Assembly: GCF_950005125.1 (NCBI RefSeq)
Contig: NC_080094.1
Location: 74,416,830-74,480,829, forward strand
Direction of reading: 5' to 3'
Origin: Chionomys nivalis
Taxonomy: Eukaryota > Chordata > Mammalia > Rodentia > Cricetidae
Length of the DNA: 64,000 bases
In this document: in pieces, positions 37,401-48,560 of the stretch
Layout of the letters: every line of letters begins with the position of its first letter
Position numbering within the stretch: the first letter of the stretch is position 1
Position numbers and translations under genes: made by a program
The notes under the pieces: generated by a model
What the model saw: the letters and a program-made list of their open reading frames with translations, nothing else
The model's database searches: none
Told to the model about the DNA's origin: nothing

Positions 37401-38018
37401 CTACCCTGCAACAGACAAAGGTCTGATCTCCAAAATATATAAAGAACTCAAGAAACTAGACTTTAAAATGCTAATTAACCCAATAAAAAAAATGGAGCAC
37501 TGAACTGAACAGAGAATTCTCAACAGAAGAAATTCAAATGGCCAAAAGACACTTAAGGTCATGCTCAACCTCCTTAGCGATAAAGGAAATGCAAATTAAA
37601 ACAACTTTGAGATACCATCTTACACCTGTCAGAATGGCTAAAATCAAAAACACCAATGATAGCCTTTGCTGGAGAGGTTGTGGAGAAAGGGGCACACTCA
37701 TTCGTTGCTGGTGGGAATGCAAACTTGTGCAACCACTTTGGAATTCAGTGTGGCGATTTCTCAGGAAATTTGGGATCAACCTACCCCAAGATCCAGTAAT
37801 ACCACTATTGGGAATATACCCAAGAGATGCCCCATCAAATGACAAAAGTATCTGTTCAACTATGTTCATAGCAGCATTGTTTGTAATAGCCAAAACCTGG
37901 AAACAACCTAGATGCCCTTCAATGGAGGAATGGATGAAGAAAGTGTGGAATATATACATATTAGAGTACTACTCAGCGGTAAAAAACAATGACTTCTCGA
38001 ATTTTGCGTGCAAATGGA
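37401..38018 (+). mobile_element. L1 ORF2, inverted 5' segment of the same insertion
   Basis: Sense ORF2 from 'ccctgcaacagacaaaggtc' to 'ttttgcgtgcaaatgga'. In L1 order it ends only a few bases before the point where the minus-strand piece begins, so little was lost at the inversion joint. Together the pieces form one insertion of about 1.67 kb. Confidence 0.93.
37538..38018 (+). pseudogene. L1 ORF2 C-terminal remnant, open for about 160 codons
   Basis: The open frame holds the ORF2 C-terminal region with the cysteine motif at residues 44-61 of this stretch: Cys44, Cys48, Cys61 present, but the usual His (residue 56) is Arg, from a single base change. 'GIYPRD' and 'EEWMKKVWNIYILEYYSAVK' follow. 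It runs over the end of the L1 into ERV sequence and stops near 38035. It cannot be active because the rest of ORF2 is missing. Confidence 0.85.
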
Positions 38019-38142
38019 TGCTTGGGGCTTTTTAACAACCAGTTTAGTTCACAGCCAGACCCAATCCTAGCCACCTGAGTTCATTGAAAAAAAAACTAGA
38101 GCTCTCAGCTACCATCTACCCCAGTTTAGCTTCCATATAAAG

Positions 38143-38472
38143 ATGGTAAATACACAAAGAATGTGGATACTGTATATTATTGTGTTGTCTTTGAATTGTT
38201 TGTCTGTTGAGGAAAGGAAAACAACTGCTAAAAGACATTTGATTATAAATGCTGCTGGATTAGCCCAACCTATATATTTTAAAAATGCCTTGATTTCAAA
38301 ATTTAAGTCAAAAGATATGTTACTTTGGAAAAGCAGTTTTGATTTTATTTCCACAGGCAGTGAGAGGCTGTGGATTCATTCTGGGTTAAAAAAAAAAAAT
38401 AAGGTTTGGTCAAAGAAGGCCCCTGGGAAATCTCCAATGGGAATGAATGACCCAGATGATCCAATGTTTTAG
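38143..38472 (+). pseudogene. ERV pol remnant, integrase C-terminal-like
   Basis: An open stretch of 109 codons inside the ERV. Residues 'LLWKSSFDFISTGSERLWI' have the pattern of the C-terminal DNA-binding domain of class II retroviral integrases, which ends in a Trp-Ile(/Pro)-rich turn. 'DPDDPMF' at the end may be near the pol-env junction. No catalytic D,D-35-E core is in the window. Assignment is by pattern only; a profile search would settle it. A second decayed copy is near 39640-39950. Confidence 0.45.
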
Positions 38473-40935
38473 ACCACCTTTGCTGCAGTTTCCTCTGAGT
38501 TCTACATTCAGAACAGCTTCAAGACTGCTAGCTGAGATGATTTAACCTTACAAAATACTCCAGTCAGGACTTTATCACAATTCTAAAATTTATTTGGATC
38601 TCCATAAGATTATCAGTGCTCCCAATTAGTAGAAAGTAGCCTAAACAATATTTCCAATTTCCAAAAAAAAATGAATTATGGATGTTTGTCTTTGTTTAGT
38701 GTGTTGGTTAAAAGTTGTCATGGATAATGTATGAGATAAAGCTAAACAAAGGAAATTAAATTCAAAAATCTTGTGCTGAAAAGAAAAAATGGGGTATAGA
38801 TATGCTAGGATAAGCATAGATGATTGAATCTACTCTGAAAAATGTGGAGAATTAGATATGATAAAATATAAAGCAGATTATGGAATCTACTTTTTAAAAA
38901 TATCTACTAGTTGTTTTATATTTGATAGGATTTACATGGATTTAGTCCACCACATTGGTGCCAATTTATTGAAGGCAGCTGCTTGGCCGCTTAAAAAGGA
39001 ATTGCAGACACTAAAAAACAAAGTTTAGTTGCATTTTTTTTCCCAAATGGGCTTTGCTTGCTGGCATTACACTGTAGCTCCTTTAAGAGAGGTTTTGTTG
39101 ATTCAGCCATATCAGAAAAAAAACTGCACCATTTTGAAATGCTGGTTTTTTGATTCATGCTGCCAGCAGGACCTCTGCCTCCTCCAGGAGACTGAGCATT
39201 TGAATGTTCTTTAAAGCAATGTGCTATGGCTTGCTTGGTAGCAACATGGACTGGCTGTGTGCCAAAAGATGGGGCATTGTGCATGTCTCTAAGAAGTGTC
39301 AAGCAGCTCTGCTGTACTGAACTGGGCAGGGCAAGCACAGAGTACTGTATTTCCCCTAGAAATGATGCATCTTAAGAAGCGCTCCTGGATTGTAAATAAT
39401 TACAGATACACAATAGGGCAAATTCAGACATGAGAGACCTCTAAATGTAATACAGTGTTTGATATATGTACATAGGCTTGGGAGAAATAAGAAAAAGTAT
39501 AGAGAGTTGGAAAAGAAGTAAATCATTTTTAAAAAATGAAACAAAGTCTTTAAAGAGACAGAGTTAGACAGTTATAGATTAAAGGAGTAAAGATAATAAA
39601 ATAAATATTAAAAAGTAATATACTTAAAACAAGTAAGCCATGTAAAGACAGAAAAAACACAGAGTCTGGATTATGTATATTATTGGGTTTTCTTTGAATT
39701 TTTTTGACTGTAAAGGAGCTAAGTATAGAGAGACATCTTATTGTTTGTGTTGCTAAGCTAAACCAACATATATATTTTAAAGGTATCATGATTTCTGAAT
39801 TTGGGTCTAAGAATATGTTGCTTTGGAAAAGAAATTCTTTTGTTTCCACAGAGGATTAGAATCTTAGAGTTTGTTCCAGACTAATATGGTTTGATGGACC
39901 AAGATCCCTGGAATAGTTGCCTTGAACACCCCTCAAAAATTATTTCATCCAATAAAGAGCAGGAAGCCATTTTAAAAACTATTCCCATATTCCAAAATAT
40001 TGTCTATAAATGTTGGTTTACATTGAAAGGGCGATATGATATAGATATGGATACTTTGCATTGGTATAGATGTTGGTTTATTGAGGTCAATTTTGTTATA
40101 CTGTGTATATATATTTCTGATCTTGATTAAGGTATTGTTATTGTGCAGCTCATTTAAAAATGCAATGTATAATTAAGAAATATAGATTAATGGAGAGTGA
40201 TCTATAATAGTAAAGAATGTATTCATGTTAGTTAGATTATATAGATGTGCAGAGATATATTTCAGTTAGGTAGGTATTCTTAAAACCTTTCAAAGACTAC
40301 AGAATATGGCATTTAAAATGTTTGAGAAATTAACACTTATCATGACAGTACTTCAAGAAGAAAATGGGCATTGAAGAGACTTCTTGTGGGTTTTGCTAGC
40401 CATTTGGGCAAGAAACTGCTCTTGCCTGGACTTCTTAACTGGACATGCAGGACCTACAGAGAAGTGAATGCTGAACTTGCCTAAAAAAAGTGGTGATCCT
40501 TCAGAGTTCCTGCTTCACAAAATAGTCTCTCAGATATTCTAAGGGACACAAAGGAAAGTGACTGACAAAATACCAATATAGGTGGAACTGTCTTTTAAAT
40601 TTCCTGCTTTATGGAAAAGTCTGATGGATACTATGGGCCTGTAGGCTGAAGATGGATGCATAATGGTACAAAGGAACTTTGGGTGACTGTCCAGTCAGCG
40701 AGATGTCTCTGTCAATTCTAGAATTTTGAAAGTTTCCTACAATGCACTTCCTGTTTACTTATGTAATATTATATTCTTCTAGAGTCTTTGAGGGAGTTGA
40801 AGAATATATAGTTATATATTTTCTTAGTCATGATAAAAGATAAAGTAGATATAAATATTATAATTGTAATTCTTGCTTGCTGTCTTATTTAATTTTACTA
40901 TGTTTAAGTAAAAACTTTCCTTTTTATTTGAACAG

Positions 40936-40949
40936 AAAGAGGGAAATGA
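40936..40949 (+). other. Polypurine tract of the ERV
   Basis: 'aaagagggaaatga' immediately before the TGTGG start of the 3' LTR. A matching reversed tract (T/C-rich) lies beside the minus-strand LTR at 50953-50970, so the site is conserved between copies. Confidence 0.7.
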
Positions 40950-41317
40950 TGTGGCATTCCCCTTTGTATGTTGTGATTACCATTAATGAATAAATAAAAC
41001 TGGCTTAGCCTGATAGGGTAGAATATAGGTAGGTGGGGAAACCTAAACTGAATGCTGGGAGAGAGAAGGCAGAATCAGGGAGAAGCCATGGAGCTGCCAT
41101 CAAAGACAGATGCTGATAATTTTACCCAGTAAGCCACACCCATGTGGCAGTACAGAGATTAATGGAGATGGATTAAGTTAATATGTATGAGTTGGCCAAT
41201 AAGAAACTAGAGGTAATAGGCCAAGCAGTAATTTAATTAATACAGATTCTGAGTGATTATTTCAGGAGGTCTGGGTGGCCAGGAAATGAATAAGTGACTA
41301 AGCAGTCTCCTCCAACA
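40950..41317 (+). mobile_element. ERV 3' LTR, family LTR-A (copy 4)
   Basis: 368 bp bounded by TG...CA, from 'tgtggcattcccctttgtat' to 'gcagtctcctccaaca'. Contains 'aactgaatgctgggagagag', 'agccacacccatgtggcag' and 'ggccaagcagtaatttaatt'. Joined on its left to ERV interior and polypurine tract, which marks it as a 3' LTR. It does not match the LTR-B at the 5' end of the same structure. Confidence 0.8.
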
Positions 41318-42344
41318 GGATGAAGTCAGCATAAAAGGGAGAATATTCCTGTTATCACCAATGGCATTAATAATTATTCTATAAATTGCTTTAATATTTG
41401 TAGGACTTAAATTTTGCATACCAGTGTTAGTTAAGTTAGAATACCAAATTTCAAAGCTCTGTGGGTCTAGGCTTTGAGAACTAGGAGCATATTGTGACAA
41501 GCTAGTAAAACAAGAAATTCACAGCTCTATGATCTATGTCAACAGGTTTATTGCTCTGTGTTGTGAGTGCCAGTGGTCAGAGACTCAGCATCTAATGTGC
41601 AACTTCTTAGCTATGAGTATCAAAACGCTTGGCTCCTCACAGATGGTAATATTATGACTGGCAAGCTCTCAGGTGTCAGGATCTTTGATCCTCAACCTAT
41701 CACAGCTTTCTGGAATTCTTTTTTGTTGTCCCCCAACCAAATATATCATCTTAGTTATCCATCACTTATACTCTCAGGTACTTCTTGGAATTGTTCAGAT
41801 ACTGCTTTGCCAAGCTCTGACTGTTGTTAGGAAAGCAGCTGCGTTTGGTCTTTGAGCTCCTCAAGCAAGAACTCTAGCGTTCTCTACCTATGAAAAAGAC
41901 AAAAATAGACAAATAGAACATTTGGGGGAAAGTTTTCATTAATAGGGTCAAATTTTGTAGCACTTTGATGAGGAAGACACAGGAGAGGTGATGAAATTTT
42001 TTTTTTATGTAACCCAACAAATCCAAGCAGTATCCCAGTTGCATATGCCAAAGTGCACAAATTAAAATTGCACATGCCACAAAACTATGTTCAAAGCTTC
42101 TAATTCTACCTTACATATAAATAAAGCATGGGTCACACATTTAAATAAACCAGTCACAAGTGTTGTATTGATATATGTATTTTCTGTGTAATTTGGGGGA
42201 AGAGACACCACAAAATTTTCTAAGTATAAGACTTAATGTCATGTACACTTCAAACTTTATCACATCACAATAAAACATTCTGAAGCCTCCATAAACTGCT
42301 AAGAAGAGAATTGGCTGTAATAGGGCCACCTGAAGTAAAGAATA
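41318..42344. other. Unassigned DNA next to the ERV
   Basis: Less AT-rich than average. On the minus strand an 87-codon open frame (41237-41500) runs from here into the LTR, with 'LSPTNIKAIYRIIINAIGDN' in it. This might be part of another retroelement, but I cannot assign it. Confidence 0.35.
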
Positions 42345-42690
42345 TTTTTTTTTTTTGGCTCAGGTTTATTCAGATGAATAAGGTGCCCTTAAAATGGAGC
42401 TACAATGTCCAAAGCAAGTAAAATTTCTCTGGGCAACTCTTTCAAATGTGGAAGGAGACACTCACAGCCTTGTTCAAAGATTCGCACTCCAGGCAGTCAG
42501 AAAGAAAAAGGGGTATTTTAGTCTTATTCAAAGGGATGAATGACAGCTACTAGGAATGTTCTTCATCAAAACAAAAAAAGCAGTCAAAAAATGCAAAATA
42601 GTGCTAAAAACAGAAAGATGCCATAATATAAACATTCTTAGTATTTCTCAACAGTCTTAAACATAGAACCCTTGCAGAGTATTAGGTCTT
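42345..42690 (-). pseudogene. Probable retroposed mRNA 3' end (processed pseudogene, 3' UTR only)
   Basis: Plus strand shows a run of 12 T (42345-42356), then 'ggctcaggtttattcagatg'. Read on the minus strand this is a 3' UTR with an AATAAA signal 14 bases before a poly-A tail. The upstream sequence matches no SINE or L1 tail I know. The parent gene is not recognised. The 5' limit is a guess, and no target-site duplication was found. An alternative is a terminal exon of a real gene beside a chance oligo-A, which is less likely given the tail position. Confidence 0.5.
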
Positions 42691-42957
42691 TTTTATGTGT
42701 AGTACCATGACTTCTCTGACACCATGTGAAGTCATTTTGAAAATATTGTTAGATTTATCTAGCCCTTTAGCCTCATAAACACCTTGTACATTCAGCCCCA
42801 CGTGGTCAAATTGGTTTTTTTTTTTTACTTGCAATCAAAGGATATAACTTAGTGTGAGCAATATGTTTCTTTTATACCTTGTCCAACATTTTATAGTCAA
42901 GATAATATGTAGGCACAGTCTAGAGACCTTTACCCACCTGTTGAAAATTTCTGATGC
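42691..42957. other. Unassigned DNA, perhaps more of the retrocopy
   Basis: Contains a second T run at 42817-42828. Nothing recognised. Confidence 0.35.
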
Positions 42958-43372
42958 TAGATTCCCCTCAACTGAAGAATAGATAAAGAAAATGTAGTAC
43001 ATTTACACAACAGAGCACTTTACAACAGTAAAAATAATAACATCTTGAAATTTGCAGGTAAATGGTTGGATCTAGAAAAAAAAAACATATTGAGTGAGGC
43101 AATCCAGACCCAGAAAGTCAAACATAATATGGACACATTAATAAGTGATTTCTATACATAAAGCAAAGAAAAACCAAATTACAGTCTACAACCTAGATGG
43201 CAAAGAAGACCCTAAGAGAAATATACGTAGATCTACATAGGAAGGAGAAAAGAGAAGATCTGAGTAAATTGGGAGCATGGTGGGCCATGGGAGAAGGTAG
43301 AAAGGAAGAGAAAGGAAAGGACAAGAGCGGTGAAAAATGTACAGCTCAATAAAATAAAAGAATTTAATCAGA
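42958..43372 (+). mobile_element. Old L1 tail: ORF2 end and 3' UTR
   Basis: Sense ORF2 end 'ctcaactgaagaatagataa', 'aaatttgcaggtaaatggtt' and 'aatccagacccagaaagtca', then a short purine-rich UTR and an A-rich end 'aataaaataaaagaattta'. Heavily mutated. Confidence 0.75.
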
Positions 43373-43854
43373 TTCCTCTTTCTCAGAGTCAAACCAAGTA
43401 CCTCTATATGATGATATAAATGGAGAGAGTTTATTATTTAAACATGAAAGATATTTATCAGAATGGGGATGGACTGTAGTACTATGCCATGACCTAGACT
43501 TAAGATCACCATACTGGTTTTCTGATTATTTATAATCGTTTAAAAAGCATCCTTCTTGTTCTGAGATCTCACAAGTTTACTATGTAATGCTTTGTTACAG
43601 GACCTCAGGCTTTGGGGGTTTCCTTCCTCTCTCGCAATTGACTTCTCTTATATCTTGACACTTCTCAAAGACAATTTAGATTGTGCTTGAAATTATACCC
43701 TCTGGGTGCTAATTAATTTTCTCTGGTGTTTTATGACCTGATCTTTGATCCAGAATGAAGAATAACCTTTACTTCATATATCCTGTCTCCAAGTGACTCT
43801 GGCCTATCTATTGTTTCCCCAGTCACTCCAACCTACAACCCCTTAGAATCCTGA
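43373..43854. other. Unique DNA
   Basis: Nothing recognisable. Confidence 0.45.
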
Positions 43855-44205
43855 TGTGGGATTCCCCTCTGTATGCTGTGAATACCATAGGTTAATAAAG
43901 AAACCATCTTGAGCCTATGATAGGGCAGAAAAGAACTAGGGAGAAAACTAAACTGAATGCTGGGAAAGAGAAGGGCAGAGTCAAGGAGAAGCCATGTAGA
44001 CCCACAGGGGACAGACAGATGGAACTTTATCCAGTAAGCCACAGCCACGTGGCAATACACAGATTATTAGATATGGGTTAAATTAAGATAAAAGAGCCAA
44101 TAAGATCTAGAGTAAATGGGCCAAGCAGAGATTTGAATAATATAGTTTCTGTGTGGTTATTTCAGTTCTGGGCAGCTGGTATGAATAAGCAGCACTCTTC
44201 ATACA
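43855..44205 (+). mobile_element. Solo ERV LTR, family LTR-A (copy 5)
   Basis: 351 bp, starting TGTGGGATTCCCCTCTGTAT and ending CATACA. Blocks: 'aactgaatgctgggaaagag', 'aagccacagccacgtggcaa', 'gtggttatttcagttctggg'. No internal sequence on either side. Confidence 0.85.
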
Positions 44206-45151
44206 GAAACCAAAGTCATCCAGCAGAAGAAATACATTTCATTTCCAAATACATAAAGAAGAAGAAAATAATTACAGTGTAAATATAATTGGACTTTATT
44301 TTCGAAGCAGCGAAGCAGTTGGGGAATGAAAATTAATTTTAGGACAGAAGAAAGCATTGAAAAGAGAAATGCTTATGAGAAAAAGAATTGAAAGTAAGAT
44401 ATCTTTCCCTTCCCAATCAAAACATACCTTTGACTTTCACAATTTTATTTATGGATGTTTACTTTTCAATAATTGTATAGGAAAAAAAATGAGAAATATT
44501 CCATTAATCTACTGATGAATACCAATATCATATTGATGAAAATAAAGTTCTTACTTGATAAAATAAAATTCTCTAAAATTTGATTGCATAATCCCAAAGA
44601 AAAATATAATTACTTTTAGCATCAAATTGCTAATAAAAACAAATACAACAAATATCATTATAAAAAAACCAATCATCTCTGTATTAAGTGTTGCCTATAC
44701 ATTTATATAACATTCATCCTTAAAATGACTCTGTATAATTTTCAGATTTGTTTGGATGGATTGTTTTGATTTCAATTTTTCACTCAAAACTAAATGTCCT
44801 AGATTTAAGCTGCTAAAGTTTAGAAATTTACAAAATCATCAGACTAATGTAAAATTAATACAGAAATAAAGAATAAGTGACTCATCACTTACACGAAAGT
44901 TTCTTTCCAAATTGATTGCATGATTGTCCTGTACATCTTTTTGGCATTTTCCTTATGTCAAACAAATATTATTTGTTCCTTGGACATTTATCTTCTGAAT
45001 ATCTCTTTATTGAATACTATGTCCAAAAATTGCACAGATTAATTTGTGGGGGAAATGTAAATCGAATCTACTTATTTAATATTTTTTTAATAATTAAAGA
45101 GCAGCAAATACATTGAGCTTCTTTTGAAGAATCTGATATTGCATTGCAGTT
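44206..45151. other. Unique AT-rich DNA
   Basis: Nothing recognisable. The 66-codon frame at 44916-45116 has no domain. Confidence 0.5.
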
Positions 45152-45162
45152 AAGAGACAACA

Positions 45163-45331
45163 GGAGGCCGGGCGGTGGTGGCACACGCCTTTAATCCCAG
45201 CACTCGGGAGGCAGAGGCAGGTGGATCTCTGTGAGTTCGAGACCAGCTTGGTCTACAGAGCTAGTTCCAGGACAGGCTCCAAAGCCACAGAGAAACCCTG
45301 TCTCGAAAAACCAAAAAAAAAAAAAAAAAAA
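45163..45331 (+). mobile_element. B1 SINE, young and near consensus
   Basis: Sense B1 starting 'ggaggccgggcggtggtggc', with clean A/B-box head and an uninterrupted A tail of about 20. The duplication aagagacaaca is at 45152-45162 and 45332-45342. This is the least mutated SINE in the window. Confidence 0.96.
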
Positions 45332-45804
45332 AAGAGACAACAAAGAAACACATGGTTAGGAGACTGAAAAAATTTTCTAAATAGTGTATGACACACGAGT
45401 AGAAATTCTAAACATAAACGTGCTAGGATAAGTATTCCCAACAGACACAAGCTTTCAGCTTGAAGAAAATTCACTAAGTTAAACAGTAAGCTGGACAAGT
45501 ACAGATTTGCTCATTGTGCCCATGTGGCAAAATATAAAGTCAATGGATATAACTCAAGAAGAAAATTATGCTACAGAAAAAAGAAACTGTTTCAGATTTT
45601 GAGTATAATATCTACATGATGCTGTTTTATGAGTTATAGATAAAATATGCTGTGCCTCCAGGAAAACAATACACAATGAAACACACACCTATCATGTTTT
45701 CTTAGATTAGATTTTGGGAAAACAACAAAAAATAAAACACTCACATATTGTTCATGGCATATTTGGAATAAAAGACAGACTTAAGTAATTTAATAAACAA
45801 ATAT

Positions 45805-46905
45805 GGTTTTTAAAAATCAAAAAAAAAGTTGTTCAACATCATTAGTTATTAGGGAAATGAAAATCAAAACTATTCTGAGATACCCTCTTATACCTAACAG
45901 AATGGCTAAGATCAAAACTGGTAACGACAGCCTATACTGAATAGGATATGTAGTAAGGGAAATACTCTTCCACAGTTGGTGGGAGTACAAACTTGTACAG
46001 ACACTTTGGAAATCAATATGGTAGTTTCTCAGAAAATTGGGAATCAATATACCTAAAGAACCTGTGGTATCACCCTTGTACTTATACCCAAAGGATGCTC
46101 AATTATACAACAAAGACATTTGCTCAATTATGTTCATAGCAGCATTATTTTTAATAATAAGAACCTGGAAACAACCTTGATGCCCGTAAACTGAAGAACA
46201 GATAAAGAAAATACGTTACATCACATAACAGACTATTACTCTGCAGAAAAAAAAAATAATGGCATCATGAAATTAGCAAACAGGTGCATAGAACTAGAGG
46301 AAATCATCCTGAGTGAGGTAATCCAGACCCAGAAAGACAACCAGAAGATTTTATCTAGTAGCTGATGGAAGCAGATGTAGAAATCTACACCCAAGCACTG
46401 GGCCTAGCTCAGGGAATCAAGTTGAAGAGAAAGAAGAGGATTATATGATAAAGAAAAATCAAGATCATGGCAGCAAAACCAACAGAGAGAGATGGTCTGA
46501 AATTATGGGAACTCAGGATAGCTTGGGAGCCAGCCTGGGACCAACCTAGTCCCTCTGCATCTTAGTCATAGATATATAGCTTTGTTTATTGTGGGGCCTC
46601 CAGTGGTGGGACCAGGACTGGTCCCTGACATATGAGCTGGCTCTTTGGAACCTGTCCCTATGGTATGATGCTTTGCCCAGTCTTGATGCAAGTAGGAGGA
46701 ATTTGGTCCAGCCTCAGTTTTACATGCCCTGCTTTATGGACTCCCTAGGGAAGCCTTACCTCTTCTGAATGGAAACAGAGGAAGAGTGGATGGGAAGGTA
46801 GAAGGGAAGGGGAGGAAGTGAACAGTAGGAGAAGAGGGAGGGGAAATTGTGGTTGATATGTAAAATGAATAAATTGATTAATAAATACTTTTTTAAATTC
46901 TGAAA
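45805..46905 (+). mobile_element. 5'-truncated L1 (middle-aged)
   Basis: Sense ORF2 end from 'gttgttcaacatcattagtt' through 'gtaatccagacccagaaaga', then a 3' UTR of about 540 bp ending in 'taaaatgaataaattgatta'. Frames are broken; the cysteine motif region is present but mutated. It differs in its 3' UTR from the L1s at 10.3 and 36.3 kb, so it is from another subfamily. Confidence 0.85.
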
Positions 46906-47890
46906 AATTACGTCATTTCACTTTGTTGAATAAAAATATTACTGAATGTTCTTAGATGTATATGCAACAAATGACAGGTTTTGAACTATATCTCTTTGTC
47001 ACTCTAAGAAAAGTAGCCAGACTGTGGAAATAATACTCAGGTTATGATTGTGTTCTTTATACATAGGCAAATTTTAATCTTTATACTAAATTCCCAAAGT
47101 TCTTTAGAAGAATAATCTCACAATAATATGCAGATATATAGTATTTTTGAAGACAAAGTTAACATTTTCATTTTCTAGACTTTGAAAATAATAAAACACT
47201 CATTTTGTTTTAAACCAACTTATTTTTATAACTTTAAATCTTTTTAGATAAGTGCATATGTGAAACATTAAAATAGTTTCTCACACTACTGTGTGTTTTC
47301 TCCTCCCCCCAGTATGTTTAGGACTGTGTTTGAACTCTAGATCCTCTAAGGTATACTTTGCACTGGTTGCTTTTACCCACTCTGAAAGTGTGCCCTTCGC
47401 CCATTGCCACTGGCTGACTTTCATCATCAGTTCTCATTTTTCCAAAAGGCCCCTTTCCTGCCATGTGGCACTGTGACTTAAATGAGTATCACACAGTTGG
47501 GGGTACACAGCAATGATGCCCCAGGGTTGCTTTCTTTGTGATGGAAGGTTAAAGCTCTTCAGAATTTATTTCCAAGGTGAACTTGGCTCCTATGGCTATT
47601 CACCTGCCTCTTTTAGAAGTACTTCTAAGCCATATATAGAATTGCTTCTGAGTTCTACAGAAGACCACTGAGGATTCAATAAAAAAGGGCTCAGGGCAAA
47701 AAGAATGAAATAATGTACTATCTGGAGACTTATAAATATCATCATATTTTTAGTAAAAGAAATATTCAAAAGCAAGGTTAAAACATTAAATATGAAATTG
47801 AGTGTATAGTAGAAAGAAAACATTTTCTAAGTTATATTAATTCAATTAAAATACTAGTGATATTAATAAACCTCTGGAAAACTTCAGTAG
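46906..47890. other. Unique DNA
   Basis: 47290-47600 is less AT-rich, but no exon is recognised. Confidence 0.45.
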
Positions 47891-47897
47891 GCAAATT

Positions 47898-47960
47898 TTG
47901 GAGGTAAATTATATATAATTATATATACATATAAATGTGTATATATGCATATATAATGTT
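47898..47960. repeat. TA-rich simple repeat
   Basis: Imperfect (TA)n with GTATATATGC interruptions. Confidence 0.8.
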
Positions 47961-48105
47961 GTAAATACATTTATATTTCCACTAAGGATTACACATCCCA
48001 ATGAATATATACTACTACAGTATGATATATTTATGTCTTATATAAATTTGTGTATAGAAATCATGAATTACCTTGATCACATATTATACTAGTGATATTA
48101 AAACA

Positions 48106-48350
48106 GGAGATCTTAACTTTCAGAATGCTGCAACCCCTCAATACAGAACCTAAAGTTGGGGTGACCCCCAACCATAGAATTATTTTCATTGCTATTTCAT
48201 AACTGTAATTATGAAGCAATTTTCATTGCTAGTATTTTCTAATATTATGAATCATAATGTAAATATATAATATGCAGATTATGCTCACCAAGCCTTGTGG
48301 AAGGATTGCTCCATCCCTGTGACTCACAGGTTGAGAACCAATGCTTTAAA
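48106..48350. mobile_element. URR1-like hAT DNA transposon (non-autonomous)
   Basis: Right end 'cacaggttgagaaccaatgc' and left 'agaatgctgcaacccctcaa' with 'ggggtgacccccaaccatag' inside match the rodent URR1 (hAT-Charlie) pattern, including inverted ends. No transposase. Name from memory. Confidence 0.7.
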
Positions 48351-48560
48351 ATAATGAAAACATAGTAATAGCAGAATTACTATCATAGGAACTTGTATTG
48401 TTCAAGATATATTATACTTTGCGTGTTATATTTCAGTTGATATGTTCAAGTATACTATTAAGGAAATTTTTTGGCAGTGAAACAGTTAACTCTCCATTTG
48501 ATGGAGAAGAAGTTTCAGACGTATCTTTAAAGATCCAGAGTTTCCAATTTCCTTTAATTG
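48351..48560. other. Unique DNA
   Basis: Nothing recognisable. Confidence 0.4.

Larger units (their letters stand above)
36305..40949 (+). mobile_element. Internal region of a degraded class II ERV
   Basis: Between the PBS and the 3' LTR. It is split by an L1 at 36345-38018; across the L1 the sequence rejoins through a 15-bp duplication. The net ERV interior is only about 3.0 kb, and no gag, protease or reverse transcriptase frame is seen. One integrase-end-like stretch (38143-38472) is repeated in decayed form near 39640-39950. The last part ends in a polypurine tract, 'aaagagggaaatga', at 40936-40949, right before the 3' LTR. The last kilobase has a second, opposite copy at 50.95-52.09 kb. 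It is non-coding and long dead. Confidence 0.65.

Noticed and set aside
38991..39338. Minus-strand 115-codon frame as a gene
   Set aside because: Lies inside decayed ERV sequence, with no domain, start context or repeat in related copies.
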